DNA of 58,116 nucleotides from an uncultured Bacteroidaceae bacterium (GTDB taxonomy: Bacteria > Bacteroidota > Bacteroidia > Bacteroidales > Bacteroidaceae): contig CAJONZ010000015.1 in the NCBI GenBank assembly GCA_905236065.1, positions 1 to 58,116 on the forward strand. Direction: 5' to 3'. Below are positions 52,001-58,116 of the stretch, piece after piece. Within the stretch, counting starts at the first letter, position 1. Each line of letters starts with the position of its first letter. The position numbers and the translations under genes were made by a program. The notes below the pieces were generated by a model that was not told where the DNA came from, did not search any database, and worked only from the letters and a program-made list of their open reading frames with translations.

Positions 52001-52211
52001 TGTACAGCGCAACAACATGCTCGACCTGACCAGCATTTCCGCCTACTACGACTTTAAATATTGTCCGTGGATTCAGCGTCTCAGTCTTGAGCGCCTCCGT
52101 CTCACGTTCTACATGAACGACGTCTTCCACCTCTCCACCGTCAAGGCCGAGCGCGGACTCAATTATCCCTACGCCCGTTCCTTCTCATTCTCGCTTACCG
52201 CAACCTTCTAA
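49080..52211 (+). CDS. SusC/RagA-family TonB-linked outer-membrane protein
   Basis: TonB-dependent transporter that forms the barrel under a SusD lid and brings large nutrients across the outer membrane. The signal peptide (1-23, ending AQAQE) is followed by a carboxypeptidase-regulatory-like domain (about 57-135, IKDAQGEPLPGANVYVRE). The plug domain starts near 150 with the ITIRGKASFGG motif, and the 22-strand barrel ends in FSFSLTATF with the C-terminal Phe. The 1043 residues are normal. SusD starts 12 bases later. Substrate specificity cannot be read from this sequence. Confidence 0.95.
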   Translation: MIKRIHIRIALWCLLTCIATAQAQEVKKTEKPASVPMQSISSQQTGVGQRVNVLLLQGVIKDAQGEPLPGANVYVRETKGGAVTDAEGRFSVSIPRGKKATVDFSFVGMKTQTKTYDGKKNYVGQQIILQEDGQLNEVVVTGLFDYKSSTFTGSTASYTQEELKQVGNSNVLKIIQALDPSFVVDMNSINGSNPNYMPDITIRGKASFGGLQGEYTGNPNAPLFILDGFEATQQQIFDLDMNRVKSVTILKDGAAKAIYGSKASNGVIVVETILPEAGRLRITYTGDVNVEAPDLTSYNLCDAAEKLEVERNSGRYSSTVPYYQALLDEQSNKIAANIARGVDTYWLSQPLRTGVGQKHTAYLEGGTQEMRYSASLMYNKVTGVMKQSGRRTLSGNVNLSYRYKKWMFRNSLSVTGNKADDSPYGSFSDYVGVNPYFSAYDDNGNVQKVLGTYTAPGANGSTTTYYNPLYNASIGTKNFSKYTEVVENFYLEFRPIEDLRFTARVGYTHQNNKREDFYPGDHTRFYDWTGDRYFQRGSYSITNGETNSLSVDVTGHFSHQWGNHLLLANTAYSLQSSSAISEGMTAWGFLNNHVDYITFAKQYAEGGVPSGTESRTRSLGITGAANYSYDERYLLDLSLRFNGSSVFGSDNRWGTFWSVGTGWNLHKEHFMEDVDWLTLCKFRITYGLTGNQNFSPYQAKATYKFYDNIIYDNISGAYLMGMPNKNLKWQQTGDFTVGLDLGIAKKLNLRFDYYDSRTRDALIAMSIPTSTGFTTYMENLGNVQNRGVEATANWRFFQSGQSYMSVSGSIAHNVNKVTKISDALSSFNREQDAENTTSPILRYEEGQSMTALWAVRSLGIDPATGREMFQKKDGTATYDYTTDDYIIAGDSNPKVHGTLGFNGEYKGIGLSLLFSYQLGGDYYNQTLVDRVENVNIANNVDRRVFSDTWNEPGDVALYKHISSTPTTTYASTRFVQRNNMLDLTSISAYYDFKYCPWIQRLSLERLRLTFYMNDVFHLSTVKAERGLNYPYARSFSFSLTATF

Positions 52212-52223
52212 ATCCTTATTCGC

Positions 52224-53681
52224 ATGAACTTGAAAACATATACACAAGCGGGCAGCACCCTGCGGACCGTCCTCCTCCTTGTCCTTCCTGCCCTTTTATT
52301 CTATAGTTGCAATAAGTGGCTCGATGTACAACCACGCTCACAGGTGGAGGATACAGAGCTTTTTTCCACCGAGAGCGGCTACAAGGAGGCGCTTGCAGGC
52401 GTCTATTCTTCCATGGTTTCCACCAAGACCTATTCCAAGGAGATGACATACGGCTTCCTTGGCATTTTGGGACAGGAGTGGGACTTCTACTACGATGCGC
52501 AGTACAAGGATGCTGCGGCCTACAACTATGAGGGCTCGTACCCAACGGCCACCATCCGCAACATTTGGGCCAACAGCTACAGCGGCATCGCCAACGTGAA
52601 CAACTTGCTTGCCCATATCGACGACGACGTCAGGCTCTTCTCGCAAGACAACCACGACGTCATCAAGGGCGAGGCCCTGGCCCTGCGTGCCTTCCTCCAT
52701 TTCGACCTGTTGCGCTGCTTTGGCGTCAGCTATGCCGTTGATTCCCTCCATCCCTCCATTCCTTACAGCACGGCGCTGACCTACAAGGTCTTCCCACAGC
52801 TTTGCGTTCGTGACGTTGCAGCGGCTGTTCTGCAAGACCTGTTGCAGGCCGAGGCTTTGCTGAAGACCTCCGACCCCATCGTGACCGAACGCGAGATTGA
52901 CGAATCGACCGACAACGGTTACCTGCTCAACCGTCAGCTTCACCTCAACTACTATGCCGTCAAGGCGTTGCAAGCACGGCTTTATATGTGGATGGGCAAC
53001 TACCCCCAGGCGCTTAGGGCTGCCGAAATCGTCATCAACTCCGATAAATTTCCCTGGGCCACCGTTTCTAACCTTCAGGCGGGCTATGACCGGTGCCTTG
53101 CCACGGAGCATCTTTTTGCGCTCAACAACCTGACCCTCACCGCCGATGTGGCCGATGAGTATTTCTCCGACAACTCAGCCTATAGCTTTGCCGTTACCAG
53201 TGATCGTCTGTTGGGCTATTTCGACCATGCCACGCAGGACTATCGCTACACCTTCCTGTTCAAGTCCGGCACTTCCACCCATGCTGCGAATCGTTACTTG
53301 ACGAAATACGACGAGCCCAGCGGTAACAACACCTATTATAAATATAAGATGCCGCTCATTTGCATTCCGGAAATGTTTCTGATTAAGAGCGAAGCGGAAT
53401 ATCGTACAGGCAATACCGATGCGGCAAAGGCCACGCTCAACCGTATGCGCATTGCCCGCAACCAGCCCGCACTCACGGAGTTGCCCGCCGACTTTTTCCT
53501 GGAGCTTATCCATGCCTACCGCCGCGAGTTTCTGGGTGAAGGTCAGCTCTTCTTCCTTTACAAGCGTTTGAACTGGCCGAACATACTCAATTCCGAGGTC
53601 GATGCCATTGCTGAGCGCATTTACACCTTCCCACTGCCAATCACCGAGACAGAGTCCATCCAGCGTGAAGACAACCGATAG
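52224..53681 (+). CDS. SusD/RagB-family surface lipoprotein
   Basis: Surface-exposed lipoprotein that caps the SusC barrel and captures the nutrient. The lipobox LFYSC has Cys29, followed by the acidic/Gln-rich stretch usual for exported lipoproteins. The family start NKWLDVQPRSQVEDTELF and the TPR-rich middle are present, and RREFLGEGQLFFLYKRLNW is the C-terminal SusD hallmark. The 485 residues are somewhat short for the family. The next gene starts 40 bases downstream. Confidence 0.94.
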   Translation: MNLKTYTQAGSTLRTVLLLVLPALLFYSCNKWLDVQPRSQVEDTELFSTESGYKEALAGVYSSMVSTKTYSKEMTYGFLGILGQEWDFYYDAQYKDAAAYNYEGSYPTATIRNIWANSYSGIANVNNLLAHIDDDVRLFSQDNHDVIKGEALALRAFLHFDLLRCFGVSYAVDSLHPSIPYSTALTYKVFPQLCVRDVAAAVLQDLLQAEALLKTSDPIVTEREIDESTDNGYLLNRQLHLNYYAVKALQARLYMWMGNYPQALRAAEIVINSDKFPWATVSNLQAGYDRCLATEHLFALNNLTLTADVADEYFSDNSAYSFAVTSDRLLGYFDHATQDYRYTFLFKSGTSTHAANRYLTKYDEPSGNNTYYKYKMPLICIPEMFLIKSEAEYRTGNTDAAKATLNRMRIARNQPALTELPADFFLELIHAYRREFLGEGQLFFLYKRLNWPNILNSEVDAIAERIYTFPLPITETESIQREDNR

Positions 53682-53721
53682 GTACATGTTCCATTTTTAT
53701 CATTTTGACAATTCTATTTTT

Positions 53722-54528
53722 ATGAGACATAGATTTCCTCCTTTCCATAATGCATTATGCATAGTCCTTTTTGCATGGCTTCTGATTTTCTTGGCGGGTT
53801 GCAAGAAAGAGGAAGTTTCCACTTTCGATACCTCCTACACGGCACTGAACATTTGGGTGGGTACGTCCGTCGGTGCCGTCTATGAGTCCGCGACTTACAA
53901 CTATTCCTATGCCTACGAGGAAGGTGCGGTTACATTCTATGCCCAAATCAGCGGGCTGCCCGCTTCCAACGACCGCACGTTCCGGCTTGAGGCTTTTGGC
54001 GGCGATTCAGCCCTCATGGCCAACACCGTGCGCACCGAGGACTATGTCATCCCTGCCGGCGAAGTAGGCGGAACCTATCAGGTGTATTTCAACACGCAGC
54101 GACTCTCCGACCCCACGCTCTTCGCCAACGAGGATGGCGTCATCTACTTCCGCATGGCCAGCAACAACCTCTTTTCCATCGGTTCAGAGAATCACCAGAC
54201 CTTCAAGGTCATTCTGAAGAATAGCCTCGCCAAGCCCACCAACTGGGACTCTGCTAACTATCCCAGCCGTCCCCTCTCGAAGTTCTTTGGCACATACAGC
54301 CGTGTGAAGTATCAGTTTATGATTGAACATCTCGGTTTGCGAGACTTTGAGGTGAACTACAACGCGCAAACCGCATACGACGAAGAGAGAAACGTCGTTT
54401 CCAATTCCTACGCCATCTACCTGCTTCAGGTGATGCAGCGAGCCTTGAAAGACTATAACGACACCCACGATACGCCGCTCACCGACGAGCAGGGCAATCT
54501 TGTTACCTTCCCCAATTCCGCCTACTAA
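53722..54528 (+). CDS. DUF4843 lipoprotein
   Basis: A 268-residue lipoprotein with a hydrophobic signal and lipobox FLAGC (Cys27), followed by Lys-Lys-Glu-Glu. The body matches DUF4843, found almost only next to SusC/SusD pairs, with a conserved FxVxxNPxx-type beta domain and the NSYAIYLLQVMQRALKDYN segment near the end. I start at ATG 53722; an earlier in-frame ATG at 53686 would add 12 residues ahead of the signal peptide. By comparison with the B. thetaiotaomicron BT2261-2264 set, it should be an accessory surface lipoprotein of the transporter. That comparison is from memory. Confidence 0.82.
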   Translation: MRHRFPPFHNALCIVLFAWLLIFLAGCKKEEVSTFDTSYTALNIWVGTSVGAVYESATYNYSYAYEEGAVTFYAQISGLPASNDRTFRLEAFGGDSALMANTVRTEDYVIPAGEVGGTYQVYFNTQRLSDPTLFANEDGVIYFRMASNNLFSIGSENHQTFKVILKNSLAKPTNWDSANYPSRPLSKFFGTYSRVKYQFMIEHLGLRDFEVNYNAQTAYDEERNVVSNSYAIYLLQVMQRALKDYNDTHDTPLTDEQGNLVTFPNSAY

Positions 54529-54540
54529 ATATTTTCGTTT

Positions 54541-56184
54541 ATGAAATATAATCTCTCACTTTTCCCTTTCAAAGCGGTTGCCTACTTCTCGCTTTTCGTT
54601 TTTCCCTTCTCGCTGCTCGTTTCGTGCTACAAGGACAAGGGCAACTACGACTACCACGAACTGGAAACCGTCGCCATCGATACGACCAACACGCAGATGC
54701 TGTCTGAATACGCCCTCATGCGTTTCGACTCCTTGTTGTTGGAGCCTAAAATCTATTTTGAGGGACAGCTCGTAACCGACGAGGCACAGGCCCCACTGGA
54801 CTACCTGTGGACCATCTTCAGTGCGACGACGGGTATGGGAGCCAATGTCGTGATTGACACCATCGGCACACAGCGCATCCTCAACACCCCCATCACACGC
54901 ACCGGCGGAAACTATTACGTCCAGCTGACCGTCACCAACCGCAACGACGGCATCCGGCAGTTCTTCCGCATACCCGTTTCCGTCAGCGAGGTCTTCGACG
55001 GCGGTTGGATGGTGTTCTACGAACGTGCCGACCGTCCCGGCTACTCCGACCTTGCCCTCATCTTCAATCCTTGGACCAAACTCAACGTCAACTACAACCG
55101 TTTCTATACCAATCTCTACGAAATAACCAACGGCGAACCGCTGAAGGGACTTCCCATTCGCTGTTTCGACATTGCTGTCTCACTGGCTTCGGGCAACAAC
55201 TACGTCGGCCTATGCACCGACTACACCCTCGTGGGTGTCAGCGAGAACGGCATTGAGCGGGCCCTTGAGTTCAACGACTTCTTCCATGAGCCGCCCACAA
55301 CGATGGCTCCCACATGGTACGGCCAGCACGGTTCGGGTGTGATGTCCGGCCAAAACTCCGAGGTGCTGATTAATGACAACCAAATCTACGTCAACACCTA
55401 CACCTACAGTGCCACCGAAGGTCGCAACACACGCTTCAGTGTGCCAAAGATTGCCAATGCCATCGGCACCCTCGCTCCCTGGAACGCCGAGCTGCCCCAG
55501 ACCCTGAACTACGGCGTCGTGGTCTATGACCAGACCTACCAACGCTTCCGCTATGCGGCCTGGAACTCCGCCCACTTGGAAGAGTTTGGTGCCCAAAGCC
55601 CCGATGCAGCCTTCGACGTCAACAATACGGGTATGCAGCTTCTCATGGGCGACTGGGGCAAGGGAGCGAATATGCGAGCCCCCTTCGACTATCTCCTGAT
55701 GACCAAAGGACAGGAGCGTTATCTGGCTGTGGCCAATTTCTCCACGACGGCCCCCTCCGATGCCAACATCGGCGTGAGGCTGTACCCCATGTCGTCGCTA
55801 TGTCCCGACATCGACAAGGCCACCAGCTTCTCGGCCAGCAACGTCGGCAGCTTCATCTACTACACCGCTGGCAACAAGCTCTACACCTTCGCCTACGACA
55901 GCAATCAGCCTGCGACCGTGGCTTGGGAGGCACCCTCTGCCGACGAGCAGCTCACTTGTGTACGCATCATGAAGTATTACCATAGCACCATCTACGCCTA
56001 TGGCTTTGTGCCCAGTGCCGACAACCTCGTCCACATAGCCACTTGGAACGAAACCACCCGTCAGGGCCATGTCTATGAGTATCGCATCAACCCCGCCAGT
56101 GGTATCCTCTCCACCGACACCTTCTACGACTATCCCATTCCCGGCAAAGTCAAGGACATGGCCTGGAAATTCTCCATGCAATAG
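54541..56184 (+). CDS. PKD-like family lipoprotein
   Basis: A 547-residue lipoprotein with a signal peptide and lipobox LLVSC (Cys29), then YKDKGNYDYHELETV, a start shared by the PKD-like lipoproteins that follow DUF4843 genes. A PKD-like beta domain covers about 40-150. The remainder (150-547) is beta-rich with repeated Tyr/Asn-rich segments and could be a propeller. It probably sits on the cell surface with the SusCD complex. No catalytic motif is visible. Confidence 0.8.
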   Translation: MKYNLSLFPFKAVAYFSLFVFPFSLLVSCYKDKGNYDYHELETVAIDTTNTQMLSEYALMRFDSLLLEPKIYFEGQLVTDEAQAPLDYLWTIFSATTGMGANVVIDTIGTQRILNTPITRTGGNYYVQLTVTNRNDGIRQFFRIPVSVSEVFDGGWMVFYERADRPGYSDLALIFNPWTKLNVNYNRFYTNLYEITNGEPLKGLPIRCFDIAVSLASGNNYVGLCTDYTLVGVSENGIERALEFNDFFHEPPTTMAPTWYGQHGSGVMSGQNSEVLINDNQIYVNTYTYSATEGRNTRFSVPKIANAIGTLAPWNAELPQTLNYGVVVYDQTYQRFRYAAWNSAHLEEFGAQSPDAAFDVNNTGMQLLMGDWGKGANMRAPFDYLLMTKGQERYLAVANFSTTAPSDANIGVRLYPMSSLCPDIDKATSFSASNVGSFIYYTAGNKLYTFAYDSNQPATVAWEAPSADEQLTCVRIMKYYHSTIYAYGFVPSADNLVHIATWNETTRQGHVYEYRINPASGILSTDTFYDYPIPGKVKDMAWKFSMQ

Positions 56185-56223
56185 TAACCTCTAAAGCCAA
56201 TAACCTCAAAAAACAATAAGATT

Positions 56224-57384
56224 ATGAAACTAAAATTCTTCATTCTTCATTTTTCACTTTTCCTTTTTAGCCTTTCCCTGATGGCTCAGGGCGTCAACTT
56301 CGAGCCCGAGGGCACAACCCTTGAGCAGGCATCTGCCAAGGCCAAGGCAGAGAACAAACTCATCTTCCTCGACTGCTTCACCCAGTGGTGCGGCCCCTGC
56401 AAGAAGATGGCCCGCGAAGTCTTCCCACAGGCAGCGGTCGGTGCCTACATGAACCCCAAGTTCATCAACCTCAAAATCGACATGGAGAGCGCCTATGGTG
56501 CGCCTCTGGCCAAGAAGCTCCAGATTTCCGCTTATCCCACTTTCGTCATCTTCAATGCTGACGCACAGGAGATTGGCCGCTTCCTTGGCGGCAGCGGGGC
56601 CGAAGAGTTCATGGCGAAGGTCGAGGACAAGAGCCGCGACAACTCCTCCGCCTCCTTGCAGGCCCGTTGGGAGAGTGGCGACCGCGACCCGCAGTTCCTC
56701 ATGGAATACCTCAAGACGCTCAATGCCAGCTATAAGAACGACGAGGCAAACCTCGTGGCCGAGGCCATCCTCGAAGGTCAGGAGGCTACCTTTGCCAACG
56801 ACTCCACCCTCCGCATGATTTTCATGCGTAGCATCAACAACCCCTTCGCCTCCTCCTTCGTCTATACGTTGGTGAATCCCAACGGACTGAAGGCACAGAT
56901 TGGTGACATGCCCGTGGAGATGAAAATCAGGAACGTGCTTGAAACTTACCACCGTCAGCTCATCACCGAGCACGACGGAACGGCCACTCTCGACCAGCAG
57001 AAGTTCGACCAGTTCATTGACTTGCTCAAAGACGCGGGCATCAAGGAGGCCGACCACTACCGCCTTTCCGCCCTCATCACCCTCTCCGAGAAGCAGAAGG
57101 ACTACGAAGCCTACCTGCGCTACATCCGGGAATACCTGGCCAACCCGTCTCTCGATGCCGACGACATGCAGCTGGCTCGTTGGGCAAAGCCCTTCTCCGA
57201 CCCCGCCGCTGCCGGTCAGTATAAAGAGCAGATGAAGGAAATCCTGCGTCAGCGTCTCGCCGACATCCGTGCCGGCAAGCATCAGCCCCAGCGTCGTGTC
57301 GGCAACATGACGCTTTCCCGTCCCACCGACGACCTCCTCGAAATGCTCATCAACGCCATGGATGGCAAGATGCCAACCCAGTAA
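56224..57384 (+). CDS. Secreted thioredoxin-fold protein
   Basis: Exported thioredoxin-like protein of 386 residues. The signal peptide ends at about residue 21 (LMAQG). The thioredoxin domain (about 30-140) has the active site WCGPC with Cys56 and Cys59 and a cis-proline in ISAYPTFVIF. About 240 helical residues follow with no domain I can name. It would act in the periplasm as a disulfide reductase or isomerase. As the last gene of the SusCD operon headed by msrA, it makes the locus flanked by thiol-redox functions. A cytoplasmic thioredoxin is excluded by the signal peptide. Confidence 0.85.
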   Translation: MKLKFFILHFSLFLFSLSLMAQGVNFEPEGTTLEQASAKAKAENKLIFLDCFTQWCGPCKKMAREVFPQAAVGAYMNPKFINLKIDMESAYGAPLAKKLQISAYPTFVIFNADAQEIGRFLGGSGAEEFMAKVEDKSRDNSSASLQARWESGDRDPQFLMEYLKTLNASYKNDEANLVAEAILEGQEATFANDSTLRMIFMRSINNPFASSFVYTLVNPNGLKAQIGDMPVEMKIRNVLETYHRQLITEHDGTATLDQQKFDQFIDLLKDAGIKEADHYRLSALITLSEKQKDYEAYLRYIREYLANPSLDADDMQLARWAKPFSDPAAAGQYKEQMKEILRQRLADIRAGKHQPQRRVGNMTLSRPTDDLLEMLINAMDGKMPTQ

Positions 57385-57400
57385 TTTTGATAATTATTCT

Positions 57401-57422
57401 AAGGAGCCAAGGAGTTAAGGAG
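57401..57422 (+). repeat. AAGGAG triplet repeat after the thioredoxin gene
   Basis: AAGGAG occurs at 57401, 57409 and 57417, 8 bases apart, followed by a T-run and a small hairpin TCGGCG/CGCCGA. The order (Ts before the hairpin) does not make a standard terminator. Confidence 0.45.
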
Positions 57423-57505
57423 TTTTTTTCGGCGTAACGCGCCGACGCAGATACAAAGGTTACAATTTTTTCCGTGCAACAGCAGATAATAAGCGGATTA
57501 TTTCG

Positions 57506-57513
57506 TAACTTCG
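57506..57513 (+). promoter_or_regulatory. Possible -7 element before the frameshifted small gene
   Basis: TAACTTCG resembles TAnnTTTG with one change, 19 bases before the ATG at 57533. The -33 box is unclear. Confidence 0.35.
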
Positions 57514-57532
57514 CAACGTTTTTTTAACATTC

Positions 57533-57872
57533 ATGATTATGGGAATATATCTACCGCTTTGACGAGGGATTGCAGTTCTGCATAAAAGCCATTCAGGATT
57601 TCGCCTATTCGGGCTTCGGCGGTCGTGGAGGCAAGCATGGAGACATCTTTTGGGATAACGAATCGTTTGCCATCAAGCAATACATGAAGATGTTTGCAGA
57701 CCTCGCAAGTGCAACATTGAAACAGGTGGCTAACTGGTTCGTCTGGCTGGCAAGCACTTTGGGCAAGTTCAATGCCAATGAACTGAAACGAGCTCACAAT
57801 GAGGTCCACGACATTGCAGATGGCAGATATGATGGGCGCATACAGAAGTACCAGCAAGGATTGTCGAGATAG
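57533..57872 (+). pseudogene. Small hypothetical gene with an apparent frameshift
   Basis: An ATG at 57533 reads only 9 codons before TGA. If one base of the GGG at 57541-57543 is dropped, the frame joins an open frame running to 57872 and gives about 112 residues (MIMEYIYRFDEGLQFC...). This helical frame has G/C-rich third positions like real genes here, including FWDNESFAIKQYMKMFADLA and ANELKRAHNEVHDIADGRY. I do not recognise it. Either a frameshift or sequencing error broke it, or translation starts at TTG 57570. A minus-strand frame over the same bases (57537-57917) is the rival reading; I think it weaker. Confidence 0.4.
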
Positions 57873-57894
57873 GATGTTTTCAGTAATAGAGCAA

Positions 57895-58116
57895 CTATTC
57901 TCCGAAAAATTCAACAAGTTTCGCTTTCAGTTCGTCAACGCTGTTAGGTACGGCAATGATGGTGCCGTCGCGGTCGATGAGGAACAGAGCACTATTTTGA
58001 GTGCCGTGTTTACGGAATACTCCGAACTCGTCATCAAGGTCAACGAGACAGGGCCAAGGAAAGGCGTGACGCTCGACGGCCTTGCGCATGGCATCGGTGG
58101 ACTTGAATTCGTGGGC
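57895..58116 (-). CDS. Thioredoxin-fold redoxin, C-terminal part (cut by window edge)
   Basis: The last 73 residues of a redoxin/peroxiredoxin-like protein; the start lies beyond 58116. Visible features are AFPWPCLVDLDDEFGVFRKHG and ALFLIDRDGTIIAVPNSVDELKAKL, the late strand pair of the AhpC/TSA or TlpA/ResA fold. The active-site cysteine would be off the window. The Cys in WPCLVD is the only one seen and is not a CxxC. The end at 57895 is a normal stop. Confidence 0.7.
   Translation of the reverse strand, partial: AHEFKSTDAMRKAVERHAFPWPCLVDLDDEFGVFRKHGTQNSALFLIDRDGTIIAVPNSVDELKAKLVEFFGE

Noticed and set aside
57537-57917. Minus-strand 126-residue frame at the right end
   Set aside because: It overlaps the redoxin gene end and competes with a plus-strand frame that has more gene-like third positions. 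I cannot exclude it fully.

Overview
The window looks like a chromosomal segment of a Bacteroidales bacterium, most likely Prevotella-like. The evidence is the Bacteroidetes -7 promoter element (TAnnTTTG), start codons mostly without Shine-Dalgarno sequences, SusC/SusD genes, a type IX secretion 'plug' protein, a V-type ATPase in the order A-B-D-I-K, an Rnf complex preceded by an RseC-like gene, and the GH57/GT4/debranching glycogen cluster. It is mostly core genome. I see no phage, insertion sequence, integrase or CRISPR array.

Layout. 1-6.5 kb: V-ATPase subunits A, B, D, I and K (+), with earlier operon genes lying off the left edge. 6.7-12.7 kb (-): a YgiQ-type radical SAM protein, an amidase/golvesin-domain protein and a T9SS plug protein. 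12.9-14.5 kb: a double ABC ATPase. 14.5-19.8 kb (-): mnmA, nadA, rny, a candidate structured RNA, zapA and two conserved unknown genes. 20.1-25 kb (+): a tyrosine autokinase of the Wzc type, a HAD-like protein, a CNNM/CBS protein and tcdA. 25.2-26.7 kb (-): DUF721 and recF. 26.7-30 kb (+): tRNA-Gly(CCC), an NhaD-like antiporter, a compact miaA and a lipid kinase, then a Crp/Fnr regulator (-). 30.9-35.6 kb: the glycogen operon. 35.8-41.7 kb: rseC-rnfBCDGEA. 42.2-46 kb: a Wza-like export protein and UDP-glucose dehydrogenase. 46-48.3 kb (-): PaaK, ACT and thioesterase genes. 48.5-57.4 kb (+): msrA, SusC, SusD, DUF4843, PKD-like lipoprotein and thioredoxin. 57.5-58.1 kb: a frameshifted small gene and the end of a redoxin gene.

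How they fit. Three membrane systems form a plausible sodium cycle. Rnf would pump Na+ from ferredoxin oxidation, the V-ATPase proteolipid keeps the Na+-ligand pattern of NtpK, and the NhaD-like antiporter would balance Na+ and H+. The autokinase, Wza-like protein and Ugd serve capsule or exopolysaccharide export from two separate loci. The last locus has no glycoside hydrolase and looks more like an oligopeptide importer than a glycan utilisation locus.

The least explained signal is a family of three intergenic elements (6605-6682, 25029-25128, 41847-41946). Each has three direct 12-bp cores at an exact 22-bp period, followed in register by one or two inverted cores. All lie at operon 3' ends. 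Sequence has drifted between copies but the geometry is constant. Other notable points are a possible 6S-like RNA between zapA and rny, a MiaA lacking its insertion domain, a 17-tyrosine tail encoded by a 30-bp tandem repeat, and low-complexity tails on RnfB and the GH57 enzyme.
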